Notes: generated from the letters alone by a model not told the origin. DNA of 64,000 nucleotides from Thiogranum sp. (GCA_024102665.1 JAGFJP010000163.1:1-64000); one strand, 5' to 3'. Positions 36,394-46,870 are shown, counted from the stretch's first letter. Numbers and translations are program-made.

Positions 36394-37469
36394 AGCCGCG
36401 GCGTCCCATACTGATCATGGCAGGCGGCACCGGGGGACATGTGTTCCCGGCACTTGCGGTCGCCGAACAGCTGCTCGCCCGCGGTTACGCCGTGGCCTGG
36501 CTCGGCACTCGCGCCGGTCTCGAAGCGCGCGTGGTGCCCCCCACCGGCATCCCGGTGCACTGGATCCGCGTGAGCGGGCTGCGCGGCAAGGGCCCCTTGC
36601 GCCTGGTGACAGCGCCCCTGATGCTGGCCTGGGCGCTGCTGCAGGCGGCCTCGGTGATGCTGCGGTTGAGGCCTGCGGCGGTACTCGGCATGGGTGGCTT
36701 TACCACCGGGCCGGGCGGGGTCATGGCCTGGCTGCTGCGCCGGCCGCTGGTGATCCACGAACAGAATTCCATTGCCGGCCTGACCAACCGCTTGCTCGCA
36801 CCGCTTGCCCGGCCGGTGCTGGAAGCTTTCCCCGGCAGCCTGAAAAACGCCGTGCACACCGGCAACCCGGTGCGCAGGAGTATCGCCGAGCTGGAATTCA
36901 GAGCGCCGGATATGAATTCGCGCCGGCCGCGCCTGCTGGTGGTCGGCGGCAGTCTGGGCGCGGCGGCATTCAACGAACAGGTGCCGCTGGCGCTGGCGGC
37001 CATGCCGCTCCCGCAGCGCCCCGATGTCTGGCATCAGACCGGCTTGAGGCACATCGAGGCAGCGCGCCAGGCGTATCAGTCAGCGGGTGTCGAAGTGCGG
37101 CTGGATGCCTTCATCGAGGATATGTCGAGCGCCTACCGGTGGGCCGACCTGGTGCTGTGCCGGGCCGGCGCGCTGACGATCGCCGAGCTGGCGGCGGTGG
37201 GGGTGGCTTCGATCCTGGTGCCTTATCCGTACGCCGTCGACGATCATCAGACCACCAACGCCGCGTACCTTGTGGATGCGGGTGCCGCGGTATTGCTGCC
37301 GCAAGCGCAAATGACTCCGCAGCGGTTGCAGGAACAGCTGCAGTTGTTACAGCAGCCGCAGCGCCTGGCGCAAATGGCCCGACGTGCGCGCGACAAGGCG
37401 ATGCCTGACGCCGCGCAGCGCGTTGCCGGATACTGCGTTGGCGCGGCCGGCTGGCAGGAGGCAGCATGA
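36390..37469 (+). CDS. murG: Lipid II synthase (UDP-GlcNAc transferase)
   Basis: A 359-residue GT-B glycosyltransferase (E. coli 355) that adds GlcNAc to lipid I on the inner face of the membrane. The N-terminal Gly-rich loop is [36 protein letters not shown] and [15 protein letters not shown] follow; the C-terminal donor site has [20 protein letters not shown] and [14 protein letters not shown]. Overlaps ftsW and murC by ATGA. Confidence 0.99.
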   Translation: MKPRRPILIMAGGTGGHVFPALAVAEQLLARGYAVAWLGTRAGLEARVVPPTGIPVHWIRVSGLRGKGPLRLVTAPLMLAWALLQAASVMLRLRPAAVLGMGGFTTGPGGVMAWLLRRPLVIHEQNSIAGLTNRLLAPLARPVLEAFPGSLKNAVHTGNPVRRSIAELEFRAPDMNSRRPRLLVVGGSLGAAAFNEQVPLALAAMPLPQRPDVWHQTGLRHIEAARQAYQSAGVEVRLDAFIEDMSSAYRWADLVLCRAGALTIAELAAVGVASILVPYPYAVDDHQTTNAAYLVDAGAAVLLPQAQMTPQRLQEQLQLLQQPQRLAQMARRARDKAMPDAAQRVAGYCVGAAGWQEAA

Positions 37470-38917
37470 TGGCCGAGCCGCAGCCACCCGTCGTGCAACC
37501 GGACAGCATGAGACGCATCCGCTGCGCGCATTTTGTCGGCATCGGCGGTGCGGGCATGGGCGGCATTGCCGAAGTGCTGATCAACCTGGGTTACCGGGTC
37601 AGTGGTTCGGACCTGCGCGAGAACGCGGTTACCCGCCGACTCGCGGCCCAGGGCGCGCGCATCTGGATCGGCCACGCGGCGGAGCATGTTGCCGAGTGCG
37701 ACGTGGTGGTGGTGTCGAGTGCCGTCAACGAACAGAATCCCGAGGTCATGGCGGCGCGCGCGCGGCGTATCCCGGTTGTGCCGCGCGCGGAAATGCTCGC
37801 CGAGATCATGCGTTTCCGCCACGGCATCGCGGTGGCCGGCACTCACGGCAAAACCACTACCACCAGTCTGGTGGCGAGCCTGCTCGCCGAAGGCGGCCTG
37901 GATCCGACCTTCGTCATCGGCGGCCGCCTCAACAGTGCCGACAGCCATGCGCGTCTCGGTACCGGGCGTTACCTGGTGGCGGAAGCCGACGAAAGTGATG
38001 CCTCGTTCCTGTATCTGCAACCGATGCTGGCGATTGTCACCAATATCGATGCAGATCACCTGTCGGCGTACGAAGGCGACTTCCAGCGTTTGCGCCAGAC
38101 CTTCGTGGAATTTCTGCACCACCTGCCTTTCTACGGGCTGGCAGTGCTGTGCCTCGATGACCGCAATGTGCGCGATGTGCTGCCGGAGATTACACGCCAG
38201 TTCTGCACCTACGGCATCGATGCCGGGGAGGCCGATGTCCGCGCGCTCAATATCCGCCAGCAAGGCATGCAGATGCATTTCGAAATCCATCAGGCCGATC
38301 ATGCGCCGCTCGAGGTGGTGCTGAATCTGCCGGGGCGCCACAACGTGCTGAACGCGCTGGCGGCAGTCGCGGTGGCGCGCGAACTCGGTGTGTCCGACCG
38401 GGCTATACAGCATGCGCTGGAAACCTTCGCCGGTATTGATCGGCGCTTCCAGGTCAACGGCGAGGTGCAGGTCGGCGACGGTTCGGTATTGCTGATCGAC
38501 GACTATGGTCATCACCCCAGCGAAATCGCCGCGACCTTGCAGGCGGTGCGCAACGGCTGGCCGCAGCGGCGACTGGTGGTGGCGTTCCAGCCGCACCGTT
38601 ACACCCGCACCCGCGATCTGCTGGATGACTTCGCGCAGGTGCTGGCGGATCCCGATGTGCTGCTCGTGAGCGAAGTCTACAGCGCCGGTGAAGCGCCGAT
38701 CCCCGGCGCCGACGGCCGTGCCTTGTGCCGCGCGGTGCGCAGTCGCGGCCGCGTCGATCCGGTATTCGTGGAAGACATCGAAAGCTTGCCCGGAGTGCTG
38801 AAAGATCTGCTGCAGCCGGGTGATGTTGTGTTGACCCTGGGCGCCGGTTCCATCGGGGCGGTTGCGGCGCGCCTGCCAGGGCTGCTTACCCACACAGTGG
38901 GGGGAGGTGAGGAATGA
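37466..38917 (+). CDS. murC: UDP-MurNAc L-alanine ligase
   Basis: A 483-residue MurC (E. coli 491), first of the Mur ligases. [20 protein letters not shown] binds the UDP part; the ATP loop is [20 protein letters not shown] near residue 125; [12 protein letters not shown] and [16 protein letters not shown] are typical. The TGA stop overlaps an ATG that opens a 56-codon frame before murB. Confidence 0.99.
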   Translation: MMAEPQPPVVQPDSMRRIRCAHFVGIGGAGMGGIAEVLINLGYRVSGSDLRENAVTRRLAAQGARIWIGHAAEHVAECDVVVVSSAVNEQNPEVMAARARRIPVVPRAEMLAEIMRFRHGIAVAGTHGKTTTTSLVASLLAEGGLDPTFVIGGRLNSADSHARLGTGRYLVAEADESDASFLYLQPMLAIVTNIDADHLSAYEGDFQRLRQTFVEFLHHLPFYGLAVLCLDDRNVRDVLPEITRQFCTYGIDAGEADVRALNIRQQGMQMHFEIHQADHAPLEVVLNLPGRHNVLNALAAVAVARELGVSDRAIQHALETFAGIDRRFQVNGEVQVGDGSVLLIDDYGHHPSEIAATLQAVRNGWPQRRLVVAFQPHRYTRTRDLLDDFAQVLADPDVLLVSEVYSAGEAPIPGADGRALCRAVRSRGRVDPVFVEDIESLPGVLKDLLQPGDVVLTLGAGSIGAVAARLPGLLTHTVGGGEE

Positions 38918-39084
38918 ATGGCAACGACAAGTTCCGTTTTCACATGGGTTGTGGCGAACCGTTGCAATGCCGCCGGCTGGTGGCCCGTCCGGTGCGCGCG
39001 CAATCCGCAGCTCAACAGGACGAGAGGACGGAGCGCAGCCGTTCCCGCCTGTCTGCAACGCCGCGCGAGGGTAAATGCAAGTGA
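38914..39084 (+). CDS. Possible 56-residue protein linking murC and murB
   Basis: A 56-codon frame that begins by an ATGA overlap with the murC stop, the same coupling used across this cluster, and ends TGATG over an in-frame ATG of murB. The product begins [20 protein letters not shown], is rich in Arg and Ser later, and ends GKCK; it has three cysteines and no membrane segment. I do not recognise it. It accounts for an otherwise unexplained 157-base gap between two tightly spaced genes. It could be a real small gene or a chance frame that keeps ribosomes moving to murB. Confidence 0.4.
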   Translation: MNGNDKFRFHMGCGEPLQCRRLVARPVRAQSAAQQDERTERSRSRLSATPREGKCK

Positions 39085-39983
39085 TGATGGCGGCCGAATC
39101 CATGTCTGACTTACGCGGTCAACTGACCACCAACGAGCCGATGGCGGCGCATACGAGCTGGCGCGTTGGCGGGCCTGCCGAGCGTTGCTACCGGCCGGCG
39201 GATCTCGCCGACCTGCAACGTTTTCTGGCCACTCTGCCGGCTGATGAACGCGTTTACTGGATCGGTCTCGGCAGCAACCTGCTGGTGCGCGACGGTGGTA
39301 TCCGCGGCACTGTGATCCTGCCGTTCGGCGGGCTCGATACGCTGGAACTGCGCGACGGCAACATCGTGCACGCCGGTGCCGGCGTCACTTGTGCCAAGGT
39401 GGCGCGCTTCGCTGCGCGCTCCGGTCTCACCGGCGCCGAGTTCCTGGCCGGTATCCCCGGAACCATGGGCGGCGCGCTGGCCATGAATGCGGGCGCTTTC
39501 GGCGGCGAGACCTGGCCGTTAGTCGTGCAGGTGGAAACCCTGGATCACCAGGGCGAGTTGCGGCGGCGCCCGGCCGGCGATTACAGCATTTCCTACCGCA
39601 CCGTGATTGGACCGGTGAACGAGTGGTTTGTATCCGTGGATCTGCGGCTGAAACCCGGCGACACCGAGACCGCGCAGGCGCGCATCCGCAGTTTGCTGGA
39701 GCGGCGTTCCGAGACGCAGCCGACCCAGCAGCCGAGCTGCGGTTCGGTGTTCCGCAATCCGGATAACGATTTTGCGGCGCGCCTGATCGAGGCCTGCGGA
39801 CTGAAGGGCGAGCGCATCGGCAATGCGCAGGTGTCCGAGAAACATGCCAACTTTATCGTCAATCTCGGTGGCGCCAAAGCTGCCGACATCGAGGCGCTGT
39901 TGCGTTACGTGCAGGCGCAGGTGCAACAAAAGCACGGTGTGCGGCTGGAGCCCGAGGTGCGCATCATCGGAGAGTTTGAGTGA
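39075..39983 (+). CDS. murB: UDP-N-acetylenolpyruvoylglucosamine reductase
   Basis: A 302-residue FAD enzyme that forms UDP-MurNAc with NADPH. FAD-binding motifs: WIGLGSNLLVRDGGIRGTVI, and GIPGTMGGALAMNAGAFGGE. CGSVFRNP contains the serine proton donor region (SxFKNP-type). It is the shorter class (E. coli 342 is the longer class), with the C-terminal HANFIVNLGGAKAADI and LEPEVRIIGEF. In-frame ATGs at 39075, 39084, 39087 and 39102 make the exact start uncertain. It overlaps ddlB by GTGA. Confidence 0.97.
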   Translation: MQVMMAAESMSDLRGQLTTNEPMAAHTSWRVGGPAERCYRPADLADLQRFLATLPADERVYWIGLGSNLLVRDGGIRGTVILPFGGLDTLELRDGNIVHAGAGVTCAKVARFAARSGLTGAEFLAGIPGTMGGALAMNAGAFGGETWPLVVQVETLDHQGELRRRPAGDYSISYRTVIGPVNEWFVSVDLRLKPGDTETAQARIRSLLERRSETQPTQQPSCGSVFRNPDNDFAARLIEACGLKGERIGNAQVSEKHANFIVNLGGAKAADIEALLRYVQAQVQQKHGVRLEPEVRIIGEFE

Positions 39984-40921
39984 GTGAACGGGTTCACAAG
40001 GCGGAAGCCTTCGGCAAGGTCGCGGTGCTGATGGGCGGCCGTTCGGCGGAGCGCGAGATTTCCCTGAAAAGCGGCGCTGCGGTGCTGGGCGCCTTGCACC
40101 AGCGTGGCGTGAATGCGGTGGGGCTGGATGCAGGCACGGAGAATTTTGTGTCGCAGCTGACCGGTTCAGGTTTCGATCGCGCATTTGTCGTGCTGCACGG
40201 TCGCGGCGGCGAGGATGGCGTGGTGCAGGGGCTGCTGGAAAGTCTCGGTTTGCCTCACACGGGCAGCGGTGTTCTGGGTTCCGCGTTATCCATGGACAAA
40301 CTTCGCACCAAGCAGTTGTGGGAGGGCGTGAATCTGCCGACGCCTGCGTTCGTGCGGCTGGCGGGTGATGGTGACTTGCGCCTGGCCGTCGATCAGCTCG
40401 GCTTCCCCATGATGCTGAAACCGGTGCACGAAGGTTCCAGTATCGGCATGACCAAGGTTGAACGCGCCAGCGATCTGAAAGGCGCGTGGCGGAGTGCCTG
40501 CGAGCACGACAACGAAGTGCTCGCCGAACGCTGGATCATCGGCACCGAATATACCGCCGGCATCGTCGGCGACGCAGCGTTGCCGTTGATCCGGCTGGAA
40601 ACGCCGCGCCAGTTCTACGACTACGAAGCCAAGTATCAGGCCGACAGTACGCGGTATCACTGTCCCTGCGGATTGCCCGCGGAACAGGAGAGCAGGCTGC
40701 AGGAACTCGCCAGGCGGGCTTTCGATGCTGTGGCGGCCAGCGGCTGGGGGCGTGTCGATTTCTTTCTGGACGAGGCGCAGTGCCCCTGGCTCATCGAAGT
40801 CAACACAGTGCCCGGCATGACGGATCACAGCCTGGTGCCGATGGCGGCGAAACAATTCGGCTGGGACATGCCGGAACTGGTATGGCGCATCCTGGAAACC
40901 AGTATGGTTGCGGAACATTGA
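39980..40921 (+). CDS. ddlB: D-alanine-D-alanine ligase
   Basis: A 313-residue ATP-grasp ligase (E. coli DdlB 306). The N-terminal motif VAVLMGGRSAEREISLKSGA and the loop HGRGGEDGVVQGLLESLGLP are normal for D-Ala-D-Ala enzymes; the central YEAKYQADSTRYHCPCGLP and C-terminal VDFFLDEAQCPWLIEVNTVP complete the active site. The start is GTG at 39980. It gives the dipeptide used by MurF. Confidence 0.98.
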   Translation: MSERVHKAEAFGKVAVLMGGRSAEREISLKSGAAVLGALHQRGVNAVGLDAGTENFVSQLTGSGFDRAFVVLHGRGGEDGVVQGLLESLGLPHTGSGVLGSALSMDKLRTKQLWEGVNLPTPAFVRLAGDGDLRLAVDQLGFPMMLKPVHEGSSIGMTKVERASDLKGAWRSACEHDNEVLAERWIIGTEYTAGIVGDAALPLIRLETPRQFYDYEAKYQADSTRYHCPCGLPAEQESRLQELARRAFDAVAASGWGRVDFFLDEAQCPWLIEVNTVPGMTDHSLVPMAAKQFGWDMPELVWRILETSMVAEH

Positions 40922-40923
40922 TC

Positions 40924-41694
40924 GTGGCAGTGAAACAGGCACAGGCAAAGCGCAGGCAAAAGTTCAGGCCTTCATGGGGCTGGGTGAAGCCGGGGCTCGC
41001 GCTGCTGACGGTCGCCGGAAGCGCAGGCGGGCTGACGCTGATGCTGCACTGGATGCAGGACGCTCGTGCCTGGCCGGTGCGGACCGTCCAGGTCGAGGGC
41101 CAGTTCCGGCATCTCGAAAAAGCGCGCTTGCAGGACGAGGTGCTGCCGCTGGCGCAGGCCGGTTTCTTCGCTGTCAATGTCAGCGACATCCAGGAACGCA
41201 TCGAGCAGATGCCCTGGGTCGACCAGGTCTCGGTGCGCCGCGTGTGGCCCGACCGGCTGACGGTAAAGGTCGTCGAGCAACAGCCGGTCGCCAGGTGGGG
41301 TGAGCGCGGATTTCTGAACGGACGGGCGCAGCTGTTCGAACCGCAACAACCGGTGGACCTGACGCAGTTGCCGCAACTGGCCGGTCCGGCCGGCTATGAA
41401 CAGCGCGTGCTGGAAATGCATGGACGCCTGCTGAACCTGCTGCAACCGCTCAGGCTGGGGGTGGCGGAACTGCAGCTCGATGCGCGCCGCACCTGGCGTG
41501 TGCAGCTGAGCAACGGTTTGGCAGTCGAGATAGGCAGATACGATCCACTGGAGCGCATCGAGCGCTTTGTGCGCGTGTACCCCGCGATTCTCGCGGCAGG
41601 AAAAGGCGCAATTGAGTCAGTGGACCTTCGCTACAGCAACGGTTTCGCGGTGCGCTGGCAGCAGACAGATGAAAAGACCAGGAGCACTGGTTAG
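40924..41694 (+). CDS. ftsQ: Cell division protein FtsQ
   Basis: A 256-residue bitopic protein (E. coli 276). A basic cytosolic start (VKQAQAKRRQKFRPSWGWVK) leads to one helix (LALLTVAGSAGGLTLML), then a POTRA domain (VRTVQVEGQFRHLEKARLQD) and a beta domain with WPDRLTVKVVEQQPVARWGE. FtsQ gathers FtsL-FtsB at the septum. The start is GTG at 40924, two bases after ddlB; a second GTG at 40930 is possible. Confidence 0.95.
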   Translation: MAVKQAQAKRRQKFRPSWGWVKPGLALLTVAGSAGGLTLMLHWMQDARAWPVRTVQVEGQFRHLEKARLQDEVLPLAQAGFFAVNVSDIQERIEQMPWVDQVSVRRVWPDRLTVKVVEQQPVARWGERGFLNGRAQLFEPQQPVDLTQLPQLAGPAGYEQRVLEMHGRLLNLLQPLRLGVAELQLDARRTWRVQLSNGLAVEIGRYDPLERIERFVRVYPAILAAGKGAIESVDLRYSNGFAVRWQQTDEKTRSTG

Positions 41695-41700
41695 AACGAT

Positions 41701-42936
41701 ATGACAAAGAAATCGGAAAAGAACATGATTGTGGGCCTGGATGTTGGCACGTCCAAGGTAGTGGCCATCGTCGGTGAAATATCACCGGACAATCAGATCG
41801 AAATCATCGGTCTCGGTTCGCATCCTTCCAAGGGATTGAAAAAAGGCGTGGTGGTCAACATCGAGTCGACGGTGCATTCCATCCAGCGCGCGGTGGAAGA
41901 GGCGGAATTGATGGCGGGATGCCAGATCCATTCCGTGTACGCCGGCATTGCCGGCAGTCATATCCGCAGTTTGAATTCACATGGCATTGTCGCCATTCGC
42001 GACAGGGAAGTGACTCCGGGTGACGTGGAGCGGGTGATCGATGCCGCCCGCGCCGTGGCCATTCCTGCCGATCAGAAAATGCTGCACATTCTGCCGCAGG
42101 AATTCGTGATCGACGATCAGGACGGCATTCGCGAACCGGTGGGCATGTGCGGCGTGCGCCTGGAGGCGAAGGTACACATGGTGACCGGGGCGGTGAGCGC
42201 GGCACAGAACATCATCAAGTGCGTGCGTCGCTGTGGACTGGAAGTCGATGACATCATCCTCGAACAACTCGCTTCCAGTTACGCGGTGCTCACCGAAGAT
42301 GAAAAGGATCTGGGTGTGTGCCTGGTGGATATCGGCGGCGGCACTACGGATATCGCGGTGTTTACGGAAGGTTCCATACGTCATACCGCGGTGATTCCGA
42401 TCGCCGGCGACCAGGTGACCAACGATATCGCAGTGGCGTTGCGTACGCCGACCCAGTATGCCGACGAAATCAAGATCAAGTACGCCTGCGCGCTTACGCA
42501 GCTGGCTGCCAGCGATGAAACCATCGAGGTGCCCAGCGTCGGCGACCGTCCGCCGCGGCGCCTGGCGCGGCAGACGCTGGCTGAAGTCATCGAACCGCGT
42601 TACGAGGAACTGCTGACGCTGGTGCAGGCGGAGTTGCGCCGCAGCGGTTTTGAAGACCTGATCGCGGCCGGCGTTGTGTTGACTGGCGGGAGTTCCAAGA
42701 TCGAAGGCCTGGTGGAACTGGCGGAGGAGATTTTCCATACGCCGGTGCGGCTGGGCGTTCCGCAGAATGTAATAGGTCTGGTGGATGTGGTGCGTAATCC
42801 GATTTACGCGACGGGAGTGGGTCTGTTGTTGTTTGGTCATCAGAATCGTGCCCAGCGCGCGTTTGACGCGAACATGGGGCGCGGTGTGCGTGGTGTCTGG
42901 GAGCGGATGAAGAGCTGGTTTCAGGGAAATTTCTAG
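41701..42936 (+). CDS. ftsA: Cell division protein FtsA
   Basis: A 411-residue actin-like ATPase (E. coli 420) that ties FtsZ to the membrane. The phosphate 1 motif is [16 protein letters not shown] near residue 10; phosphate 2 is [18 protein letters not shown]; the adenosine motif is [19 protein letters not shown]. The C-terminal amphipathic helix ([13 protein letters not shown]) should insert in the membrane. Starts six bases after ftsQ. Confidence 0.99.
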   Translation: MTKKSEKNMIVGLDVGTSKVVAIVGEISPDNQIEIIGLGSHPSKGLKKGVVVNIESTVHSIQRAVEEAELMAGCQIHSVYAGIAGSHIRSLNSHGIVAIRDREVTPGDVERVIDAARAVAIPADQKMLHILPQEFVIDDQDGIREPVGMCGVRLEAKVHMVTGAVSAAQNIIKCVRRCGLEVDDIILEQLASSYAVLTEDEKDLGVCLVDIGGGTTDIAVFTEGSIRHTAVIPIAGDQVTNDIAVALRTPTQYADEIKIKYACALTQLAASDETIEVPSVGDRPPRRLARQTLAEVIEPRYEELLTLVQAELRRSGFEDLIAAGVVLTGGSSKIEGLVELAEEIFHTPVRLGVPQNVIGLVDVVRNPIYATGVGLLLFGHQNRAQRAFDANMGRGVRGVWERMKSWFQGNF

Positions 42937-42980
42937 GTACCTGGTTTCGGCGTTGCTTAATTCAAGAGAGGAGAGGTTAC

Positions 42981-44126
42981 ATGTTCGAATTAATGGATTC
43001 ATACAGTCAAAACGCGGTCATCAAAGTGATTGGCGTGGGTGGCGGCGGCGGCAACGCCGTGCAGCATATGGTCGAAGCCCAGATAGAAGGCGTCGAGTTC
43101 GTGTGCGCCAATACCGACGCGCAGGCGCTCAACAGCATGAGTTCGCGCACCACACTGCAGCTTGGCAGCAGCGTCACCAAAGGGCTCGGGGCGGGCGCCA
43201 ATCCGGACGTCGGGCGTCAGGCGGCGATGGAAGATCGCGACCGCATCTTTGAGGTGATCCAGGGCTCTGACATGCTGTTTATCACCGCCGGCATGGGCGG
43301 CGGTACCGGTACCGGTGGCGCGCCGGTGGTCGCACAGGTCGCCAAGGAACTGGGCATTCTCACAGTCGCCGTGGTCACCAAGCCGTTCCCGTTCGAAGGC
43401 GGCAAGCGTCTGGCGATTGCCGAACGCGGCCTGGCCGAACTCGGCCAGTACGTGGATTCTCTGATCACGATTCCCAACGCCAAGCTGTTGTCGGTGCTGG
43501 GCAAGGACGTGAGCCTGCTGAATGCCTTCAAGGCAGCGAACAATGTGCTGCAGGGTGCGGTGCAGGGTATCGCGGAACTGATTACCCGTCCGGGGCTGAT
43601 CAACGTTGACTTTGCGGACGTGCGTACCGTGATGTCCGAAATGGGGATGGCGATGATGGGTTCGGGCGCTGCCTCTGGCGAGGACCGGGCACGGGAAGCG
43701 GCCGAAGCGGCGGTAAACAGCCCGCTTCTCGAAGACATCGATCTGATGGGTGCGCGCGGCATTCTGGTCAACGTGACTGCCGGTATGAATCTTTCCATCG
43801 GCGAGTTCGAAGAAGTCGGCAATACCGTCAAGGAGTTCGCTTCCAAGGATGCGACAGTGGTTGTTGGCACCGTTATCGACCCGGATATGAAAGATGAACT
43901 GCGGGTCACGGTCGTGGCAACGGGTCTTGGCGCTCATATCGAACAGATCGAGGACAAGCCGGTGCAACTGGTGCACCGCAACAAAACCGGCCAGGTCGAC
44001 TACGCCGAGCTGGATCGACCGGCGGTGATCCGGCGTCGTGCTTCGGGGGACCCCACGCCGCTGCCGTCGGCGGAGGATCTGGATTACCTGGATATCCCGG
44101 CATTCCTGCGTCGCCAGGCCGACTAG
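42981..44126 (+). CDS. ftsZ: Cell division GTPase FtsZ
   Basis: A 381-residue tubulin homologue (E. coli 383) that forms the Z ring. GTP motif GGGTGTG is at residues 106-112; the N-terminal loop [14 protein letters not shown] is also intact. The C-terminal conserved peptide that binds FtsA and Zip[16 protein letters not shown], is complete. A strong ribosome binding site, AGAGGAGAGGTTAC, precedes the ATG. Confidence 0.99.
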   Translation: MFELMDSYSQNAVIKVIGVGGGGGNAVQHMVEAQIEGVEFVCANTDAQALNSMSSRTTLQLGSSVTKGLGAGANPDVGRQAAMEDRDRIFEVIQGSDMLFITAGMGGGTGTGGAPVVAQVAKELGILTVAVVTKPFPFEGGKRLAIAERGLAELGQYVDSLITIPNAKLLSVLGKDVSLLNAFKAANNVLQGAVQGIAELITRPGLINVDFADVRTVMSEMGMAMMGSGAASGEDRAREAAEAAVNSPLLEDIDLMGARGILVNVTAGMNLSIGEFEEVGNTVKEFASKDATVVVGTVIDPDMKDELRVTVVATGLGAHIEQIEDKPVQLVHRNKTGQVDYAELDRPAVIRRRASGDPTPLPSAEDLDYLDIPAFLRRQAD

Positions 44127-44422
44127 TGGCCTGGCGGCCGGGTTTCCGGATGTTGTGCGGATGCGGCTTTAGCCCCTGAACTGATGTCGTATGGCAGGGG
44201 CGGCCGGACTGCTCGTCGCTGACGGCGCCGTTGAAAGACGTCGCAATCAGGCAACTCGCTTGCCTGGGGGTCTGCAGCACCGGCATAATCCGCCATCGGT
44301 CCGCCGCGGCAGATTCGCGACTTCGGCTGACGGATTCGGCTTCTCGTCGGTGCGTTGTGATACAATCTGGCGAGTTTTTGACCAGATCCTGACACGATGG
44401 CGGGCACCGGCCCGCTGGAATA
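44127..44422. other. ftsZ / lpxC intergenic region
   Basis: This 296-base gap has no credible gene and no strong terminator. The right end has an extended -10 promoter for lpxC. The body (about 44160-44340) is GC-rich without obvious repeats. Confidence 0.55.
44358..44366 (+). promoter_or_regulatory. Possible extended -10 promoter of lpxC
   Basis: TGATACAAT at 44358-44366 matches the extended -10 form TGnTATAAT with one substitution. The matching -35 (near 44338-44343) is poor, which extended -10 promoters tolerate. Transcription would start near 44373, about 50 bases before lpxC. Confidence 0.45.
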
Positions 44423-45337
44423 ATGATTAGACAACGAACGTTAAGAAACGTTATTCGTGCCAAAGGGGTTGGGCTGCACAGTGGCGAGCAGGTCTATCTG
44501 ACCTTGAGGCCGGCGCCGCCGGATACCGGTATCCGGTTCCGGCGTGTTGATCTGGATCCGCCGGTGGAAATTGCCGCAAAACTCGAGAATGTGGGCGATA
44601 CCCGACTGTCCACTACCCTCGCGAGGGACGGGATCCGGGTCGCTACTGTCGAACACTTGCTGTCGGCGTTTTCCGGTCTGGGCATCGATAATGCGATTGT
44701 CGATCTGACTGCCGCTGAAGTTCCTATCATGGATGGCAGTGCGGGTCCCTTTGTGTTCCTGATTCAGTCTGCCGGCATCGAGACGCAGGTTGCGCCGAAG
44801 CGGTTTCTGCGGATTCTTCAATCCGTTGAGGTTCGGGACGGAGACAAGTGGGCACGTTTTTCGCCCTACCAGGGTTTCAAGGTCGGTTTTACCATCGATT
44901 TCAATCACCCGTTGTTTCAGGGCCGTTCCCGTCACTCGGAAATCGACTTCAGCAAGACCTCTTTTGTGCGCGAAGTCAGTCGGGCCCGCACGTTCGGGTT
45001 CATGCGCGATATCGAGAAGCTGAGGGAAAACAAGCTGGCGCTGGGCGGGACCCTGCACAATGCCGTGGTGCTGGACGACTACCGGGTGGTCAACGAGGAC
45101 GGGCTGCGTTATGAAAACGAATTCGTCAGGCACAAGGTGCTGGATGCCGTAGGCGATCTGTATCTGCTCGGCTACAGTCTGATCGGCGCTTTTACCGGGC
45201 ACAAGTCCGGCCATTCCCTTAACAATCGCCTGCTGCGCGAGCTTGTCGGTCAGCGACATGCATGGGACATCGTTACTTTCGAAAATGATGTGGATGTACC
45301 GCGCTGGTTGATTGGCCCTCAGGTCGCGTCCGCCTGA
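44423..45337 (+). CDS. lpxC: UDP-3-O-acyl-N-acetylglucosamine deacetylase
   Basis: A 304-residue zinc amidase (E. coli 305) catalysing the first committed step of lipid A synthesis. It opens [20 protein letters not shown]. Zinc ligands are H78 in TVEHLLSAF and the His and Asp of [16 protein letters not shown]; the catalytic His is in [10 protein letters not shown]. It follows ftsZ as in most Gammaproteobacteria and proves a lipid A outer membrane. Confidence 0.99.
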   Translation: MIRQRTLRNVIRAKGVGLHSGEQVYLTLRPAPPDTGIRFRRVDLDPPVEIAAKLENVGDTRLSTTLARDGIRVATVEHLLSAFSGLGIDNAIVDLTAAEVPIMDGSAGPFVFLIQSAGIETQVAPKRFLRILQSVEVRDGDKWARFSPYQGFKVGFTIDFNHPLFQGRSRHSEIDFSKTSFVREVSRARTFGFMRDIEKLRENKLALGGTLHNAVVLDDYRVVNEDGLRYENEFVRHKVLDAVGDLYLLGYSLIGAFTGHKSGHSLNNRLLRELVGQRHAWDIVTFENDVDVPRWLIGPQVASA

Positions 45338-45425
45338 GCTGATTCAGCTTCGCCCAACGGTCATAACAACTCGCCGTTCGTTAACGTTGTTGACCCAAAG
45401 ACCCTGATATTTCATCAGAAAATCT

Positions 45426-45866
45426 TCAGTAATCGCTCGCTTTGGTCGCTAACCGGTACAAGGCCTCCTTGAGATCCGGATGATCGACGGTGTTCGCGGT
45501 TTGCACCAGCAAGGTCGCGTTCTGCATCGATAATTTCGGTTTTGGGCGGAGCGGGAGCGGGGTCTCTTCAGCTTCCGGCTGAACCTTTACCTGCAGGCTT
45601 TTGAGTTTGACGGGAAGCTGGCATCGGAGTTGCTTGAGAAGCTCAGGGCCGGCGAATCTGAGGCGCATCGCCCACGCGGAACTTGTGGTAGCCAGGATCA
45701 GGGTTTCATTTTTGAGGTTTACGACCTTACAATGGCCCGCCAGGTTATCGGGTAGCAGCCCCAGGACGGTTTGCTCCAGAAGTTTGAGTTTCTGGGCGCG
45801 ATCGAGCATCGGAAGCGCAGCTTGTTCCAGGATTTTGATACAGGAGACGGCGTCTTTTCGAGGCAT
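45426..45866 (-). CDS. dciA: DciA-type helicase loader (DUF721)
   Basis: A 146-residue DUF721 protein. The N-terminal part (KDAVSCIKILEQAALPML and the following helices) and the KH-like part with LAGHCKVVNLKNETLILATT and SSAWAMRLRFAGPELL match DciA, the ancestral loader of the replicative helicase DnaB. The C-terminal tail is Pro/Lys-rich and probably flexible. ATG at 45866 is used; a TTG at 45881 is possible. It converges on lpxC and diverges from the M23 gene with only 40 bases between starts. Confidence 0.85.
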   Translation of the reverse strand: MPRKDAVSCIKILEQAALPMLDRAQKLKLLEQTVLGLLPDNLAGHCKVVNLKNETLILATTSSAWAMRLRFAGPELLKQLRCQLPVKLKSLQVKVQPEAEETPLPLRPKPKLSMQNATLLVQTANTVDHPDLKEALYRLATKASDY

Positions 45867-45906
45867 TGTCGTTCGATTCAACCTGATAAACCGGTACTGA
45901 CAGTAA

Positions 45907-46839
45907 ATGAAATTTCTACTCTACACCACCACTCATGGGAAATCCGGCAGTATCCAGTTGAACCGCGCGGGATTCTGGATCCCTGCGCTACTGCTGATGT
46001 GCGCTGTCATGACCTCTGCCGGCGGCGTCGGTTATCTGCTGGCACCGGGTGCGGCCAGTGCGGTGACAACCCCCGTAAAGAATGAAGAAGACTGGCAGGT
46101 CGCGTTACAGGAACAAAAGCAGGAGCTCGCGCGGGCACGTAACGAGGCGCAGAACCAGCTTAACGCTCTGGCAGTTCGTCTGGGGCAGATGCAGGCGCAG
46201 ATGTTGCGGGTCGAAGCGCTGGGCCAACGGCTCACCGAAGTCGCGAAACTGGACAAGTCCGAATTCGATTTTGACCAGGTACCGGCACAGGGCGGTCCGT
46301 CGGACAGCATCGCGGCCGAGCAACTCAGTTCCCTCGATTTCATGCAGGCGCTGGACGACCTGGCGTCGCAAATGGACGAACGGGCGATGCAACTGGGGCT
46401 GCTCGAACAGGTGGTCAGCGAACGCGAGCTCGACGACGCCGTTTCTCCGGCCGGACGGCCGATTCAAAAGGGTTGGTTGTCATCCTATTACGGCATGCGT
46501 ACCGACCCGTTCCACGGCCGCCGCGAAATGCATAAAGGCATTGATTTTGCGGGTAAAACAGGCGATTCGATCGTTGCCACCGCGGCTGGCGTGGTGACCT
46601 GGGCGGACAGCCGTTACGGTTACGGCGAACTGGTCGAAATCAATCACGGCAATGGCTATTCAACACGTTACGGGCACTGCGACAAAATTCTGGTCAAGGT
46701 CGGCGACAAGGTCGAACCCGGGGATGTCATTGCGCTCATGGGTTCGAGCGGACGCTCCACCGGTCCACACGTCCATTACGAAGTTCTGCAAGCCGGCAAG
46801 CAGGTCAATCCCACCAGGTACATCCGCGCAAGTCGCTAG
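45907..46839 (+). CDS. M23 family peptidoglycan endopeptidase or divisome activator
   Basis: A 310-residue envelope protein. A cytosolic start is followed by one membrane helix (FWIPALLLMCAVMTSAGGVG), then a long coiled coil (about residues 60-110, QEQKQELARARNEAQNQLNA) and a C-terminal LytM/M23 domain. The zinc site appears complete: HKGIDFAGK (HxxxD) and GPHVHYEV (HxH), so it is likely active, unlike EnvC or NlpD. The position directly upstream of secA is common in Beta/Gammaproteobacteria and takes the place of secM. Confidence 0.92.
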   Translation: MKFLLYTTTHGKSGSIQLNRAGFWIPALLLMCAVMTSAGGVGYLLAPGAASAVTTPVKNEEDWQVALQEQKQELARARNEAQNQLNALAVRLGQMQAQMLRVEALGQRLTEVAKLDKSEFDFDQVPAQGGPSDSIAAEQLSSLDFMQALDDLASQMDERAMQLGLLEQVVSERELDDAVSPAGRPIQKGWLSSYYGMRTDPFHGRREMHKGIDFAGKTGDSIVATAAGVVTWADSRYGYGELVEINHGNGYSTRYGHCDKILVKVGDKVEPGDVIALMGSSGRSTGPHVHYEVLQAGKQVNPTRYIRASR

Positions 46840-46870
46840 CTTTTCGAGTATTTCCACCTTCCGGCGTTGA

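Noticed and set aside
37247-39103. A 618-codon minus-strand frame antisense to murG and murC
   Set aside because: Both plus-strand genes are full and conserved; the frame is a by-product of GC-rich third positions and its product matches nothing.
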